From Hymenobacter perfusus (GTDB taxonomy: Bacteria > Bacteroidota > Bacteroidia > Cytophagales > Hymenobacteraceae), in the NCBI RefSeq assembly GCF_003944765.1, contig NZ_RWIU01000005.1, positions 248,001-312,000 of the forward strand: a DNA stretch of 64,000 nucleotides, given 5' to 3'. How positions within the stretch are numbered: position 1 is the first letter of the stretch; each line of letters begins with the position of its first letter. The notes under the pieces are model-generated. The model worked only from the letters and a program-made list of their open reading frames with translations. It ran no database searches and was not told the DNA's origin. A program made the translations under genes and the position numbers. Positions 29,470 through 40,800 of this stretch are shown here, piece after piece.

Positions 29470-31245
29470 ATGCACCACCGTATTCCCTTCCTGCTCCTGA
29501 CGGCCCTGGCCGCCTGTACCACCGCCCAGCCCTCCGTTACCGCCCCCAAACTTGCCGCCGCTACCTTAGCCGCCCCCATTCCGGCCGCTATGCCCGTGGT
29601 AACAGCTAAGGCTATGGTGGTATCAGCCCACCCGGAAGCCACGCGGATTGGGGTGGAAATTCTGCGCAAGGGCGGCAATGCTTACGATGCGGCCGTAGCC
29701 GTGCAGTTTGCTTTGGCTGTGGCCTTCCCGGTAGCCGGCAACATCGGGGGCGGCGGCTTTTTGCTCTACCGCGGGGCCGACGGGCAGGAAGGCGCGCTGG
29801 ATTTCCGCGAAACTGCCCCCGCCGCCGCCGCCCGGGATATGTACCTGGATGCCCAGGGCAACGTCATCCCCAACCTGAGCACCCTGGGCCATCTGGCCGC
29901 CGGCGTGCCCGGCACCGTGGCCGGCATGTGGGTGCTGCACCAGAAGCTGGGCAAGCTGCCGTGGAAGGACGTGGTGCAACCGGCCGTGGATTTGGCTGCT
30001 CAAGGCCTCAAGCTGACTGAAAAGGAAGCCGCAGGGCTGAACCGCACCGAGTTTATTTCCTCTTTAACCAATGAAATGGTGGGTGGAGAGGGCGACCTGA
30101 GATACGAGGAGGTGCTTACCTCGTACAAGCTCATGGGTCGGAACTGGACGGTCGGGGAAACAATCCGCCTTCCCGACTTGGCCGCCACCCTGCGTCGCAT
30201 CCGTGACCAGGGCCGAACGGGCTTCTACGAAGGCGTAACAGCTGACCTTATCGTAGCCGAGATGCAGCACGGCAAGGGAATAATCACAAAGCAGGACCTG
30301 CTCAACTACCAGCCTCAATGGCGCACGCCGCTGCATGGTCGGTACCGGGGCTATGAGGTGCTCACTTTTCCGCCGCCCAGTTCCGGAGGCGTTGCGCTTC
30401 TACAAATGCTGCAGATGCTGGAGCCCTACAACCTGGGCCGGTCCGGCTGGCACTCGCCCCAGGCTACGCACTGGATTACCGAAGCCCAGCGCCGCGTGTA
30501 CGCCGACCGCGCCACCTACCTCGGCGACCCGGACTTTGGCCGCGTGCCCGTGCCGCAGCTGCTGGAGGCTAGGTATAATCGCCAGCGCATGGCCACCACT
30601 TTGCCCTACCGTGCCACCTCTAGCAACCAAGTGACGGCCAGCGCAACCCTGCCCGGCTATGAATCGGATCAGACCACGCACTACAACGTGGTGGATACCC
30701 AGGGCAACGCTGTAAGCTGCACAACTACGCTGAATGGGGCGTATGGCAGCAAGGTAGTGGTGGCCGGGGCCGGCTTCCTGCTCAATAATGAGATGGACGA
30801 TTTCAGCAGCAAGCCCGGCACGCCCAACTCCTACGGGCTGGTTGGCGGCGCGGCCAACGCCATTGCCCCCGGCAAACGCATGCTCTCCTCCATGACACCC
30901 GCCATTCTCACCAACAACCGCAAGCTGGCCCTCGTCACCGGCACACCCGGCGGCAGCACCATCATCACCAGCGTGTTGCAATCCATCCTGAACGTGGTGG
31001 ATTATGGCATGAACGCTCAACAGGCCGTGGCCGCGCCCCGCCTGCACCACCAGTGGCTCCCCGATCAGCTTGACGTAGAAGAAGACGCTTTACTACCCGC
31101 CGCCCAGGATACGCTGCGTGCCCGAGGCTACGTGCTCAAGCCCCGCAACGCCTGGGGCCGGGTAGAGGTCATTCGGGTGTTGCCCGACGGCCGGCTGGAA
31201 GGCGGTGCCGACCCCCGCGGCGACGACGCGGCGGCGGGATACTAG
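29470..31245 (+). CDS. ggt: Gamma-glutamyltransferase (lipoprotein)
   Basis: 591 residues from the ATG at 29470, giving MHHRIPFLLLTALAAC with a lipobox Cys at 16. The upstream in-frame extension is Trp/Gln-rich and unlikely. Family motifs are EILRKGGNAYDAAVAV, GNIGGGGFLLYR, the self-processing and catalytic Thr402 in DQTTHYNVVD, and SSMTPAI..GTPGGS. GGT cleaves or transfers the gamma-glutamyl group of glutathione and related peptides; the precursor cuts itself before Thr402 into two subunits. It should sit in the periplasm or on the outer membrane. It is monocistronic, with a near -7 (TACCTTTA) about nine bases before the start. Confidence 0.93.
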   Translation: MHHRIPFLLLTALAACTTAQPSVTAPKLAAATLAAPIPAAMPVVTAKAMVVSAHPEATRIGVEILRKGGNAYDAAVAVQFALAVAFPVAGNIGGGGFLLYRGADGQEGALDFRETAPAAAARDMYLDAQGNVIPNLSTLGHLAAGVPGTVAGMWVLHQKLGKLPWKDVVQPAVDLAAQGLKLTEKEAAGLNRTEFISSLTNEMVGGEGDLRYEEVLTSYKLMGRNWTVGETIRLPDLAATLRRIRDQGRTGFYEGVTADLIVAEMQHGKGIITKQDLLNYQPQWRTPLHGRYRGYEVLTFPPPSSGGVALLQMLQMLEPYNLGRSGWHSPQATHWITEAQRRVYADRATYLGDPDFGRVPVPQLLEARYNRQRMATTLPYRATSSNQVTASATLPGYESDQTTHYNVVDTQGNAVSCTTTLNGAYGSKVVVAGAGFLLNNEMDDFSSKPGTPNSYGLVGGAANAIAPGKRMLSSMTPAILTNNRKLALVTGTPGGSTIITSVLQSILNVVDYGMNAQQAVAAPRLHHQWLPDQLDVEEDALLPAAQDTLRARGYVLKPRNAWGRVEVIRVLPDGRLEGGADPRGDDAAAGY

Positions 31246-32013
31246 CACTGCCTGCCCATCGCCGTTGCGTTTTGCACAGTCACACTACGGCTAATGCAAT
31301 CCTATTTTTCAGTTTTAATATCATTTATTGATAATTTAATTGTATTAAAATCACTTAAAATGACTCAGAAGGCTGGTTCAACGGCTCCCTGAATACAGCG
31401 AATTGGGCGACAGCAGCAGCCTACGCAGGGCATTAACCAAAATTTAAATTCCTTATTATCATATACTTATTAAAACTGTACACACTTTGTCTACGTCTAT
31501 TTTTAGGAAAACCAGCTTTGTACATCGGATCATTGCTGCATGTTTCAGCGGATAGCTTCTGATTCCGGAATAGCCTGAGAAGAGACTGTTGTTTTTTGCC
31601 CCTGTTCCAGACTAAACGCATTTGAATAAGTCCGACCATTCATTGAGCCGTCAGGGGCAGTTTCGGTTCTGCAACAGGCATAGTCGTCTGGACAAAAAAG
31701 GCTCAGAAAACGCTGGAAGAAAGGCGGTTTTTCAAATTCGTTTACATTGACAATAGTCACCTGTAAATCAGGTATATCGGACTTATTCACTTACTACGCG
31801 CCTGTATCTTTTTGTATATTTTCAACATTACATTAAGATACAAATATTCCTTTATCATGTGAAATAGATCCTATATATTCGTCCCGCTTTCCGCTCCTTT
31901 TAGCCTCTGTGCAGGCTATTTCCTTCCCCTACCTACCTATTGCCAGCTACCTATATCGTGGAGTTTCCACGCGGCAGGCCTTTGTACGTCCACTCTTTCC
32001 TAAATCCTCCTCT
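31246..32013. other. AT-rich intergenic region with a possible small-gene relic
   Basis: 768 bp, much lower in GC than the flanks. On the minus strand a GTG-started frame at 31545-31790 (81 codons) includes FCPDDYACC and NGRTYSNAFSLEQ. The latter recalls the GxTYxNxC part of Kazal domains, but most cysteines are missing and there is no signal peptide. A stop codon directly precedes the GTG. I treat it as a relic or chance frame, not a gene. A second short open stretch (31373-31438, plus strand) is unrecognised. No tRNA, terminator or transposase is seen. Confidence 0.4.
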
Positions 32014-32550
32014 ATGGAACCAATGCTTGGAGAAATCCGCGCAGTCGCATTTCCCTTTGCCCCTGCAAACTGGGCTATCTGCGACGGCTCATTGCTACAG
32101 ATTCGCTCGAATTCCGCGCTGTTTTCCATACTCGGCACGCAGTTTGGCGGCGACGGCCAGAATACCTTCGCCCTGCCGGATCTGCGGGGCCGCGCCGTAG
32201 TAAATGCCGGCACCGGTGCCGGCCTGAGTTCTTACCCGGTGGGTACTAAAGCCGGACAGGAAGCAGTGACGCTGGACCAAACGCAGATGCCGGCACACAC
32301 CCACGCACTGGGCAGTATCAAGGTAAACCCAACCGATCCGAACGTCAGTTCGCCTAGCCAGGCTTTCCTCAGCAACGCCAGTAAGCCCCAATACGGGGAA
32401 ACGCCTGGCCCCAACACCACCATGGCCGCCGACTCGGTGCAGGGCACGGGTACGCCCACGGGTGGCTCGCTCGCGCACAACAACATGCAGCCTTACCTGA
32501 CGCTCAACTATATCATCGCCCTGCAGGGCGTCTTCCCGCAGCGTCCTTAG
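32014..32550 (+). CDS. Tail-collar domain (Mdp-like) protein 1
   Basis: 178 residues from the ATG at 32014, fixed by alignment with the two following paralogues, all of which begin M(E/D)..LGEIR. It has the phage tail collar / microcystin-dependent-protein pattern: FAPANWAICDGSLLQI, LGTQFGGDGQNTFALPDLRGR, AHTHALG, and a C-terminal NMQPYLTLNYIIALQG. There is no signal peptide. Family members are beta-rich and fibre-tip-like, known both in phages and as cellular Mdp proteins. It is the first of three tandem copies, 26 bp from the next. Confidence 0.85.
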   Translation: MEPMLGEIRAVAFPFAPANWAICDGSLLQIRSNSALFSILGTQFGGDGQNTFALPDLRGRAVVNAGTGAGLSSYPVGTKAGQEAVTLDQTQMPAHTHALGSIKVNPTDPNVSSPSQAFLSNASKPQYGETPGPNTTMAADSVQGTGTPTGGSLAHNNMQPYLTLNYIIALQGVFPQRP

Positions 32551-32576
32551 TCCTTCCCTCTCTTCGCACTCTACTC

Positions 32577-33125
32577 ATGGAACAATACCTCGGAGAAATT
32601 CGCATTTTCGGCGGCAATTTTGCACCGGTTGACTGGCTGTTCTGCCAGGGTCAGCTCCTCCAGATTTCAGATAACGAAGCCCTGTATACCCTGCTAGGCA
32701 CCACCTACGGCGGCGATGGGGTAAACACCTTCGCCCTGCCCAATATGACCAGCCGCGTGACGGTGGGCCAGGGGCAGGGCCCCGGGCTGTCCAACTATGT
32801 TACCGGACAGCTGATGGGTACGGAAAACGTGACGCTGACTACGGCGCAGCTACCGGTGCACAGCCACGCTTTCAATGGCACCGTCAACGCCGTTACGGGC
32901 GACTCTGCTACCGGCCAGACCAACCCCACCGGAGCCTACTTCAGTGACCGGGGCGAATCGGCCTACAACACCGCGTTGGGCGATGCGCCCACCACGCTGG
33001 GCACGGGTGCCCTCGTCGGGCAGATAGCGCCGGCCGGCGGCTCCAGGCCGCACACGAACATCCAGCCGGTAACGGCTATCAACTACATCATCGCCACCAC
33101 TGGCATCTGGCCCTCGCAGCCCTAA
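32577..33125 (+). CDS. Tail-collar domain (Mdp-like) protein 2
   Basis: 182 residues with the same architecture as its neighbours: LGEIRIFGGNFAPVDWLFCQ, LGTTYGGDGVNTFALPNM, the His-containing VHSHAFNGT, and NIQPVTAINYIIATTG at the end. The central 80 residues diverge most between copies, as expected if that part binds or displays something specific. There is no signal peptide. It is 26 bp after copy 1 and 54 bp before copy 3, so the three are probably co-transcribed. Confidence 0.85.
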   Translation: MEQYLGEIRIFGGNFAPVDWLFCQGQLLQISDNEALYTLLGTTYGGDGVNTFALPNMTSRVTVGQGQGPGLSNYVTGQLMGTENVTLTTAQLPVHSHAFNGTVNAVTGDSATGQTNPTGAYFSDRGESAYNTALGDAPTTLGTGALVGQIAPAGGSRPHTNIQPVTAINYIIATTGIWPSQP

Positions 33126-33179
33126 GCGCGCCCGGTAGCCGTTTTCTCCTTTCCTCTTCTTTAAGCACCTCTTTCTATT

Positions 33180-33716
33180 ATGGACGCTTTTCTTGGTGAA
33201 ATCCGCCTGATGGGTTTCTCTTACGCACCGAAAGGCTGGCTGTTTTGCCAGGGCCAACTGCTCTCCGTTTCGGCAAATCAAGCTCTGTTCTCCTTACTAG
33301 GTACTATGTATGGCGGCGATGGGCGCACTACTTTTGCGCTGCCAGACCTGCGCGGCCGCGTAGCGCTGGGCGCGGGCCAGGGGCCGGGCCTGGCCCGTTA
33401 CGTGCAGGGCCAAACGGGCGGTACGGAAAACGTAACGCTCACTCCGGACAGTATGCCGAAGCACGAGCACCCGTTTACGGGGGGGACTATCAAAACCGCC
33501 GCCGCCGCTGAATTCCTGCAAATAGACCAGTCGTACCCGGCTGCCGGCACCGTTACGCAGTTTGCCATGGGCAAACCCAATGCTACGCTGGCCACCAGCA
33601 TCCTGCCGAATACGCTGGCACCCATGGGCGGCAACCAGCCGCACGAGAACCGCCAGCCGATGGCAGTCATGAACTACGCCATTGCCACCCAGGGGTATTT
33701 TCCTTCGCGCGGCTAA
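33180..33716 (+). CDS. Tail-collar domain (Mdp-like) protein 3
   Basis: 178 residues. The start LGEIRLMGFSYAPKGWLFCQ, the core LGTMYGGDGRTTFALPDLRGR and the end NRQPMAVMNYAIATQGYFP match copies 1 and 2, and KHEHPFTGG replaces their H.H block. There is no signal peptide. No capsid, portal, baseplate, tape-measure or lysis gene is nearby, so this is not a prophage remnant by visible content. The next gene on the same strand is a formyltransferase 89 bp downstream. Confidence 0.85.
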   Translation: MDAFLGEIRLMGFSYAPKGWLFCQGQLLSVSANQALFSLLGTMYGGDGRTTFALPDLRGRVALGAGQGPGLARYVQGQTGGTENVTLTPDSMPKHEHPFTGGTIKTAAAAEFLQIDQSYPAAGTVTQFAMGKPNATLATSILPNTLAPMGGNQPHENRQPMAVMNYAIATQGYFPSRG

Positions 33717-33805
33717 CTCATTCCTTTTACCCCCGAACGCAACCGCGCTGGTAACCATGTTCAGGCAACTGGTTATCAGCGCGGTCTGCTTCCGGACCCT
33801 GCCCC

Positions 33806-34765
33806 ATGCAAGTAGCTATTATCATCAGTAGTGCGCTGGGCCTGCCCGCCCTGCATGCCCTGGCGGCCCAGGGTGCCGTGGCGAGCGTAGCCGTGCCGCT
33901 GCTCCCCCAGGCCGATGAAGCCGAGCAGCTGGTGCAGGTGGCTACCACCCTGGGCCTGCCCGTGGTACGCCTGCAACGCCCCGGCCTGGGCGCCGCCCTT
34001 GCGGAGTGGCTGACCCCACTGGCCGCCACGGCCGTGCTGGTGTTTACCTTCCCCTGGCGCATTCCGGCGGCCGTGCTGGCGCTGCCGGCGCACGGTTTTC
34101 TCAACTTTCATTTTGCCGCCCTGCCCGGCTACCGCGGCCCTGAGCCCCTGTTCTGGCAGATTCGCAACGGGGAAACAGCCGGCGCCGTGACGGTACACCG
34201 CATGAGCGCCGATTTTGATACCGGTCCGGTGCTGCTGGCTGAGCCCGTACCCATCGGGCCGGCCGATACGCACGGGCTGCACCGTGCCCGGCTGGCTGCC
34301 CAGGCCGCCCCGGTGGCCCGGCGGCTGCTTGCCAGTCTGTGTGGTGAGGCTCAAGCGCTGGTACCCCAGCCCCAGCAGGAAGCCCAGGCTCACTACTGGC
34401 CCCGCGCCACCCTGGCCGACGTGTGCGTGCGCTGGACCGACTCCTCCCCGGCCATCGACCGGCTGGTGCGGGCGGCCAACCCCTGGAACCGCGGCGCCCT
34501 GACCACGCTGCGCGGGCAGCTGCTACGGCTGCTGGGCGTGACGCCCCACCCGGCCGCCGCCACCGGCCCGGTGCCGCCCGGCACCGTACTCCACGCCGAC
34601 GCCACCGCCGGCCTGTGGGTAGCCTGCGGAACGGGCGAGGCCCTGCGCCTCGACATGGTGGCCCTTGATGAGGGCTATTTCAGCGGCATGCAGCTGATCG
34701 GCCTGGGCATTCAGCCCGGCGAGGTGTTGGGAGATTTTTCCGAAATACTTCCAACGCAGGCATAA
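33806..34765 (+). CDS. Formyltransferase (Fmt-like), not the housekeeping Fmt by context
   Basis: 319 residues with the formyl-transferase N-domain. The catalytic triad is visible as Asn100 and His102 (LNFHFAALPGYRGPEPLF) and Asp138 (MSADFDTGPVL), the same order as in methionyl-tRNA formyltransferase. The C-terminal part, about 205-310, resembles the Fmt C-domain (RLVRAANPWNRGA). These enzymes move a formyl group from 10-formyl-THF to an amine. The N-terminal substrate-binding part is unusual (VAIIISSALGLPALHALAAQ), and the gene sits between surface-type genes rather than with def or pri. An amino sugar or peptide amine acceptor is possible (inference). Confidence 0.75.
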   Translation: MQVAIIISSALGLPALHALAAQGAVASVAVPLLPQADEAEQLVQVATTLGLPVVRLQRPGLGAALAEWLTPLAATAVLVFTFPWRIPAAVLALPAHGFLNFHFAALPGYRGPEPLFWQIRNGETAGAVTVHRMSADFDTGPVLLAEPVPIGPADTHGLHRARLAAQAAPVARRLLASLCGEAQALVPQPQQEAQAHYWPRATLADVCVRWTDSSPAIDRLVRAANPWNRGALTTLRGQLLRLLGVTPHPAAATGPVPPGTVLHADATAGLWVACGTGEALRLDMVALDEGYFSGMQLIGLGIQPGEVLGDFSEILPTQA

Positions 34766-34816
34766 CTACCGATAACAAGTCGGCAACTTTGTTTTTCACA
34801 ACTTCATCTGAGATAT

Positions 34817-37800
34817 ATGAAACAAAAAATACTCTCGTTTTTATTGATTCTTGTCACCTTCGGAGCCCGGGCCCAGCAACTGACAATGCCAGTTGCGGAG
34901 ACTTTCGAAACGGATAGTGAGGGCAATAACTACACTTCCAACTCCTTCAGCAGTTCCGCTCTGGAATATTTCCAACGGGCAACTGTAGCTCAGGGCACTA
35001 ACTACCCCACTTTTCGGGCAGTGGCGTTGGGTAATCAGCAGGGAACCGGTTTCTGGGCGACGGAAGGTTCGCGCGGCACGCCGGGAAATCCCTACGCCCG
35101 CTCCTCCCGTTACGTTGTACTCAGGGAAATCAACACCCGAAACTATAAAGACCTCGTTGTTAAGGTGGCCTTTGCGGCGCCGCGCGGTGGCTCTGGTTGC
35201 GGGTGCGCCGGCGGCAATTCCGTAACCACCGCCGACCGAATCAGAATTCAGTACTCCTTCGACGGTGGCACGTTTGTTACGGCGGGTTTGCTGCTGGGCG
35301 ACAATGGCAATATCGGTAGCTTCCGGCAAGACCTCAGCTCGCCGCTGGACAGCATTCCGGATGCCGCAGCGCCGCAGCTGGATGCGCAGTTCCGGGATAT
35401 CACCGTCAACATTCCTGCTACCGGCAACGGCCTGCGCGTGCGGGTGGTGGTAGATAGCCGGCAGCCGGAACTGGCCTTCGACAACATCCGGGTGACGGGT
35501 ACGCTGGATGTGGCGACCAAGCCAGAGCTGAAAAACCTAGGCAGTACCACCGCCGTGAGCTACACCGAGCGCCCCGGCACCCCAGTGCAGCTCACCAATA
35601 CGGTGGTCGTCGGCTACTCCGACAACTCCGCTACAACGCTTACGGGCGCGACGATCAAAATAGTCAATTTCCAAGCTCAGGACCGCCTGAATTTCACTAA
35701 TCAGAACGGCATTTCCGGCTCGTACCTCAACGGTACGCTGACGCTGAGCAGCCCGGCTAGAACTCAGGACGACTACCAGACCGCCCTGCGCTCCATAACG
35801 TACTCTAGCGACAATACAACTACGCTCAATGGCGTCACGCGGCAGGTGGAGTTTCAGGTGTACAACGGTACCGCGCTGAGCAACAACCCCTCGCTCAACG
35901 TTCCCATCACGCTCACACTCAACGCCCCGGCGGCGCTGAATTACACCGAGAGCTTCGATTCTGATGGGGAAGGCACCCGGTATTTCGGCAACAGCTTTCA
36001 GAGCGCCAGCACCACGACCGGCTTCTTCCGCTCGATGACTAACCCGGCCCCGGGCAGCGCAACCACCTTTACCGGCATCAGCAGCGGCTTCTGGTACGGT
36101 GAAGGTACCAACACTACCCCCAACCCATCAACGCCCACCAGCACCTTGCAGCTGGCCCCGGTCAATGCTGACGGCTACAGCAATCTGCGCTTCACCATTG
36201 CCCTGGGCTCAAACACGGGCTGGGAGAACAGTGACTATTTTGATTTGTATTACCGCGCCAACGGCGGAAGCTGGCAGAAGTTCGGCTCCTTCGTGGGCGG
36301 CGGTACCGGCGGTGCTGTCAGCGGGAACAGCGTAACTCTCAGCCCCACGCTGCAGGACGTCGTATTCAATCTTCCTGCCGCCGCCGCCGTGGCCAACCTG
36401 GACTTCAAACTGGAGCTGCGCTCCGACGCAGGCGAGGACCTGGCCTTCGACAACATCCGGGTGACGGGTGTGCGGGTCCCAACCCTGACAACTAAAACGC
36501 CGACTACCGTGACGGGCAGCAGCGCCGTGCTCGGCGGCGACGTAACGGCCGACGGCGGCGCGGCCCTGACGGAACGCGGCGTGGTGTATAGCAGCTCGAA
36601 CACGACGCCAACTATCGGCGGCACGGGTGTTACGCAGGACGTCAATACCGCCACGACGAACAGCTTCTCCGAAACCATTGCGGGCCTGGCGGCCGGCACT
36701 ACGTACTACGTGCGGGCCTACGCCACCAACTCCGCTGGCACCGGCTACGGCAACGTGCAGACGTTTACGACCCCGACCACGGTGGTATCCATCGTACGGA
36801 CCAATCCCAACCCGAACAACGCGGCTCAGGTGAACTACACGGTGACGTTTGCCAGCAGCGTGACGGGCGTGAATAGCTCAAACTTCAACCTGACGACCAC
36901 CCTCAGCGGAGCCAGCGTAGGTACCGTCTCGGGTTCGGGCACAACGTACAACGTAGTCGTCAATACCGGCACGGGCGACGGCACGCTGACGCTGAACCTA
37001 GCTAACAGCACCGGTATTTCGCCCGGCATCAGCAATACCCTTCCCTTTGCCGGGGAACAGTACAGCATCGACAAGACGCGCCCAACGGTGGCCGTCAGCA
37101 GCTCGGCCGGCGCCACCGGCAGCACGACGACGACCACACCGATTCCTTTCACGGTGACCTTCTCCGAAAACGTGACGGGCTTCGTGGCCGGCGACGTGAC
37201 GGTGACCAACGGCACGATTACCGGTAACGTCGTCAACGGCACCAGCCCCGGCACTATCTTCACCTTCACAGTGACGCCGACCACGCCCGGCACGGCTACC
37301 ACGGTGAGCGTACCCGCCAACGTGGCCCAAGACGCGGCCAGCAACTTCAACACCGCCGCCCCTTCGTCGTTCAGCATCACCTACAACCAGCCCAACACGA
37401 CGGTCGTATCGGTGACGCGCCTCTCGCCCTCGCCCACGGCCTTGGCCACGGTGAGCTACCGGGTGGTCTTCGCCAGCAGCGTGACAGGCGTGAGCAGCAG
37501 CAACTTCACGGTGACGGGCCCCACGGGCAGCGGCGTAGCCAGTGGCGGCGTATCGGGCTCGGGCACCACCTACACGGTGGTCGTCAGTACCGGCACCGGC
37601 AACGGCACGCTGCAGTTGAACGTGAACAACAGCACCGGTATTTCGCCCACGGTTACCAACGTACCCTACACCAGCGGCGAGCAGTACAGCATCGTTAAGA
37701 GCTTCCCGGTCGCGCCGCTGCTCACCCTGCGGGGCGCGGGCTCGGCCAGTGGCAACTACGGGGATGTTACGGCTTTCGTGGACCAGGTGCAGGTGCTGCA

Positions 37801-40800
37801 AGGCGGCTCAGCCTTCGCGAACGGCCTGCAGAACGGCGGCTTTGAAACCAACAACGTGCCGGCGGGCAGCTTCCTGTACGCAAGCAGCACCCCGCCCGTA
37901 GCCGCCGCGCCCTGGACGTTCGGGGCAACGGCCGGCGTATCGCGCAACAGCATTGACGGCTTTGCCTCGACGGCCCCGGCTGGCGACGCGGTGGCCCTCC
38001 TGCAGAACGGCACCAGCTTTGCCCAGAACCTGGCCGTGCCCACGGGCAGCTACCAGGTGACTTTCCTGGCCGCCCAGCGCGGCAATAATGGCCCCAGTGA
38101 CCAGTTGGTGAACGTGTTCCTCAATGACGGCACCAACAATGTGTTCGTGGGCAACATTCAGCCGACCTCCAGCAGCACGTACCAGACCTTCACCTCGGCC
38201 GCGTTCAGCGTGACGGCCCCAGCCCTGACGACGACCATCAGCAGCACGGCCCCGAACCCGACCACCACGGTGCCCATCCCGGTAACGGTGACCTTTTCGG
38301 CAAGCGTGACAGGCTTCGATGCCACCGACGTGACGGTGAGCAACGGCGTGGTAACCACGGGCAGCTTTAGCGGCTCGGGCTCCACGTACACCTTCACCGT
38401 AACGCCCAGCACCACGGGCGCGGTAACGGTAGATGTGGCCGCCAATGTGGCCCAGGATGCCAACAACACCGGCAACACGGCCGCTACGCAGTTCAGCATC
38501 CAGTACAACCAGCCCCGCACCAACGCCCCGGTGGTCCTTTTGCCATCGGACGGCAGCACCGCTAGCACGAATACGCCTACCTACAACGGCACGGCCGTAG
38601 CCGGTAGCACTGTCACGGTGTACATAGACGGCATCAGCGTCAACACTATCCTGGCCAGCAGCAGCGGCAACTGGGCTACGTCTCAGCCCACGCCCCTGTC
38701 CGTGGGCGTGCACCAGGTGTACGCCAGGGCTCAGCGCCCCGGCGAGCTACAAAGCTTCCCGGGCAACACGAACACCTTCACCGTAACCGACCCGGCCGTC
38801 TACATCAGCAGCACGTCCGACCAGCCCAACGTCAGCCGCGTGGCGGCGGGCAGCACCAACCAAGAGATTCTGCGGGTGGCCATCGTGGCCGGGGGCGGTA
38901 CTTCGCCGGCGCTGAGGGCTACCTCGTTGTCGTTCCAAACTACCGGCAGCACTGCCCCACTGGCGGACATCGACGCGGCCCGCCTGTACTATACCGGCAC
39001 CAGCAGCACCTTCGCCACCACCACGCAGTTTGGCGCGACGGCGACTAACCTGAGCAGCTTCTTCAGCTTCACGGGCAACCAGCAGCTAGCCACGGGTACC
39101 AACTACTTCTTCCTTGTGTACGACGTGAATGCCAACGCCACCATCGGTAACCAGCTTGACGCCACAGTGATCAGCCTGACGGCCGGCGGTAGTGCCCGCA
39201 CGCCCAGCGTAACGGCCCCGGCCGGCAGCCGCCAGATCGTGCAGATCAGCCGCGTGGCGGGTACAGCCCTGCGCACCACCGCCGGCTACGTCAGCTTCGG
39301 AGCCAGTCCCCTGCCCGTGCTGGGCAGCGCCTACACCCAGATGGCCTGGATCAAACGTACCGGTGGCACAGGCAACACGAATTATTACGTGCTGGGCAAC
39401 GGTACCAACAACACTGCGGCCCCTTACGTGTATGTAACCGGTAACGGGCGCATTGGGGCGGGCTTTGGTTCCGGTGGCGCAACCCAGCCCCAGAATACCG
39501 AGCTTAACTCCAACGTAATTGCCACGAACGAGTGGAACCACGTGGCCGCTACCTACACCGGCAGCGTGCTGACGGTGTACCTGAATGGCACGGCCATAAC
39601 TTCCCTGACGCCCGCCGTCGCCGCCCGCACCCCGGCCAGCACCGCCGCCAACTTCATTGGCAGCACGGGCCCCGCCGGAACTACCTTCCCCGGCGACATT
39701 GAGGAAGTAAGCCAGTGGACCCGGGCCCTAAGCGCAACGGAAATCCGGCAGCTCCGGCACCTGACGCTCTCGGGCTCCGAAACCGGTCTGGCATCGTACC
39801 TGCAGTTCAACGATGCCGGCACGACGACCACCGATATTATTTCGGGCGCCGTGGGCACACTTGCGGGCGCAACCCGCGTGACCAGCACGGCCCCCGTAGG
39901 AGCCGGGGTCAGCAATCTGCAGTCAGTTACCGGAACCGGCAATTACTCGTTCACGGGCACTAACGTGGCCATCAACTTCACGGCCGTTGCCGGAGCGCCG
40001 TACGACGTGGTGGTGGCTCGTCTGGAAGGCACGCCGCTGGGCACGCAGGTCAGTGACCCCAACCTGCGCAGCACCCACACCCGGGCCTACTGGATTGTGA
40101 ATAAGTACAATGGCAACAGCTTCACAGCCAACATTACCTACACGCTCGACCCGGGCCTGATCAGCGTGGGTGATGCGGCGGCTCCGGCCAACCTGAAGCT
40201 CTACAAGCGTGGCAGCAACGCCGACGGAGCATTTGATGCACCCATTTCGGCTACGGCAGCCAACGCGGCGGCCAGCACCGTTACCTTCCCGGTTACCTCG
40301 TTCAGCCAGACGTTCATTGGCACCTACGGCAACTCGCCGCTGCCGGTAGAGCTGGTACGCTTCACGGCGGAGCGCAAGGACAACGACGCGCTGCTGCAGT
40401 GGGCTACGGCTCAGGAGCGGAACAACAACTACTTCGAGGTGGAGAGCAGCGTGGATGGACGCACGTTCCGGGCCGTGGGCCGCATAACGGGCCACGGCAC
40501 CAGCAATCAGCCTCATGAGTACACGCTCACGGATGCCAACCTGGCGCGTTACGCCCGTTCGGTGGTGTACTACCGCTTGCGGCAGGTAGATATGGATGGC
40601 ACCAGTTCCCTGTCGGCCGTGCAAACGGTACACGTGCCCAACGTTGCCTCGGCGCTGACGGCCCTGGTGTTCCCGAATCCCGCCACCAACCAGTTGACAG
40701 TTCGCCTGAGCGGACCATACGGCAAGGCCCAGGGCTGGCTGTTTGATGCCCAGGGCCGGACGGTGCAAGAGCTTAGTAACCCGCTGACTGCCGCTGCCGG

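Noticed and set aside
31433..31639. 68-codon minus-strand frame in the AT-rich gap
   Set aside because: No motif, overlaps another frame, and AT-rich DNA gives such frames by chance less often but without support here.
32014..33716. Prophage tail module
   Set aside because: Only collar-domain proteins are present; no capsid, portal, terminase, tape measure, lysis or integrase genes, and the next genes are metabolic or T9SS-type.
33806..34765. Housekeeping methionyl-tRNA formyltransferase (fmt)
   Set aside because: The triad fits the family, but context and the unusual N-terminus differ from fmt genes, so I left the symbol blank.
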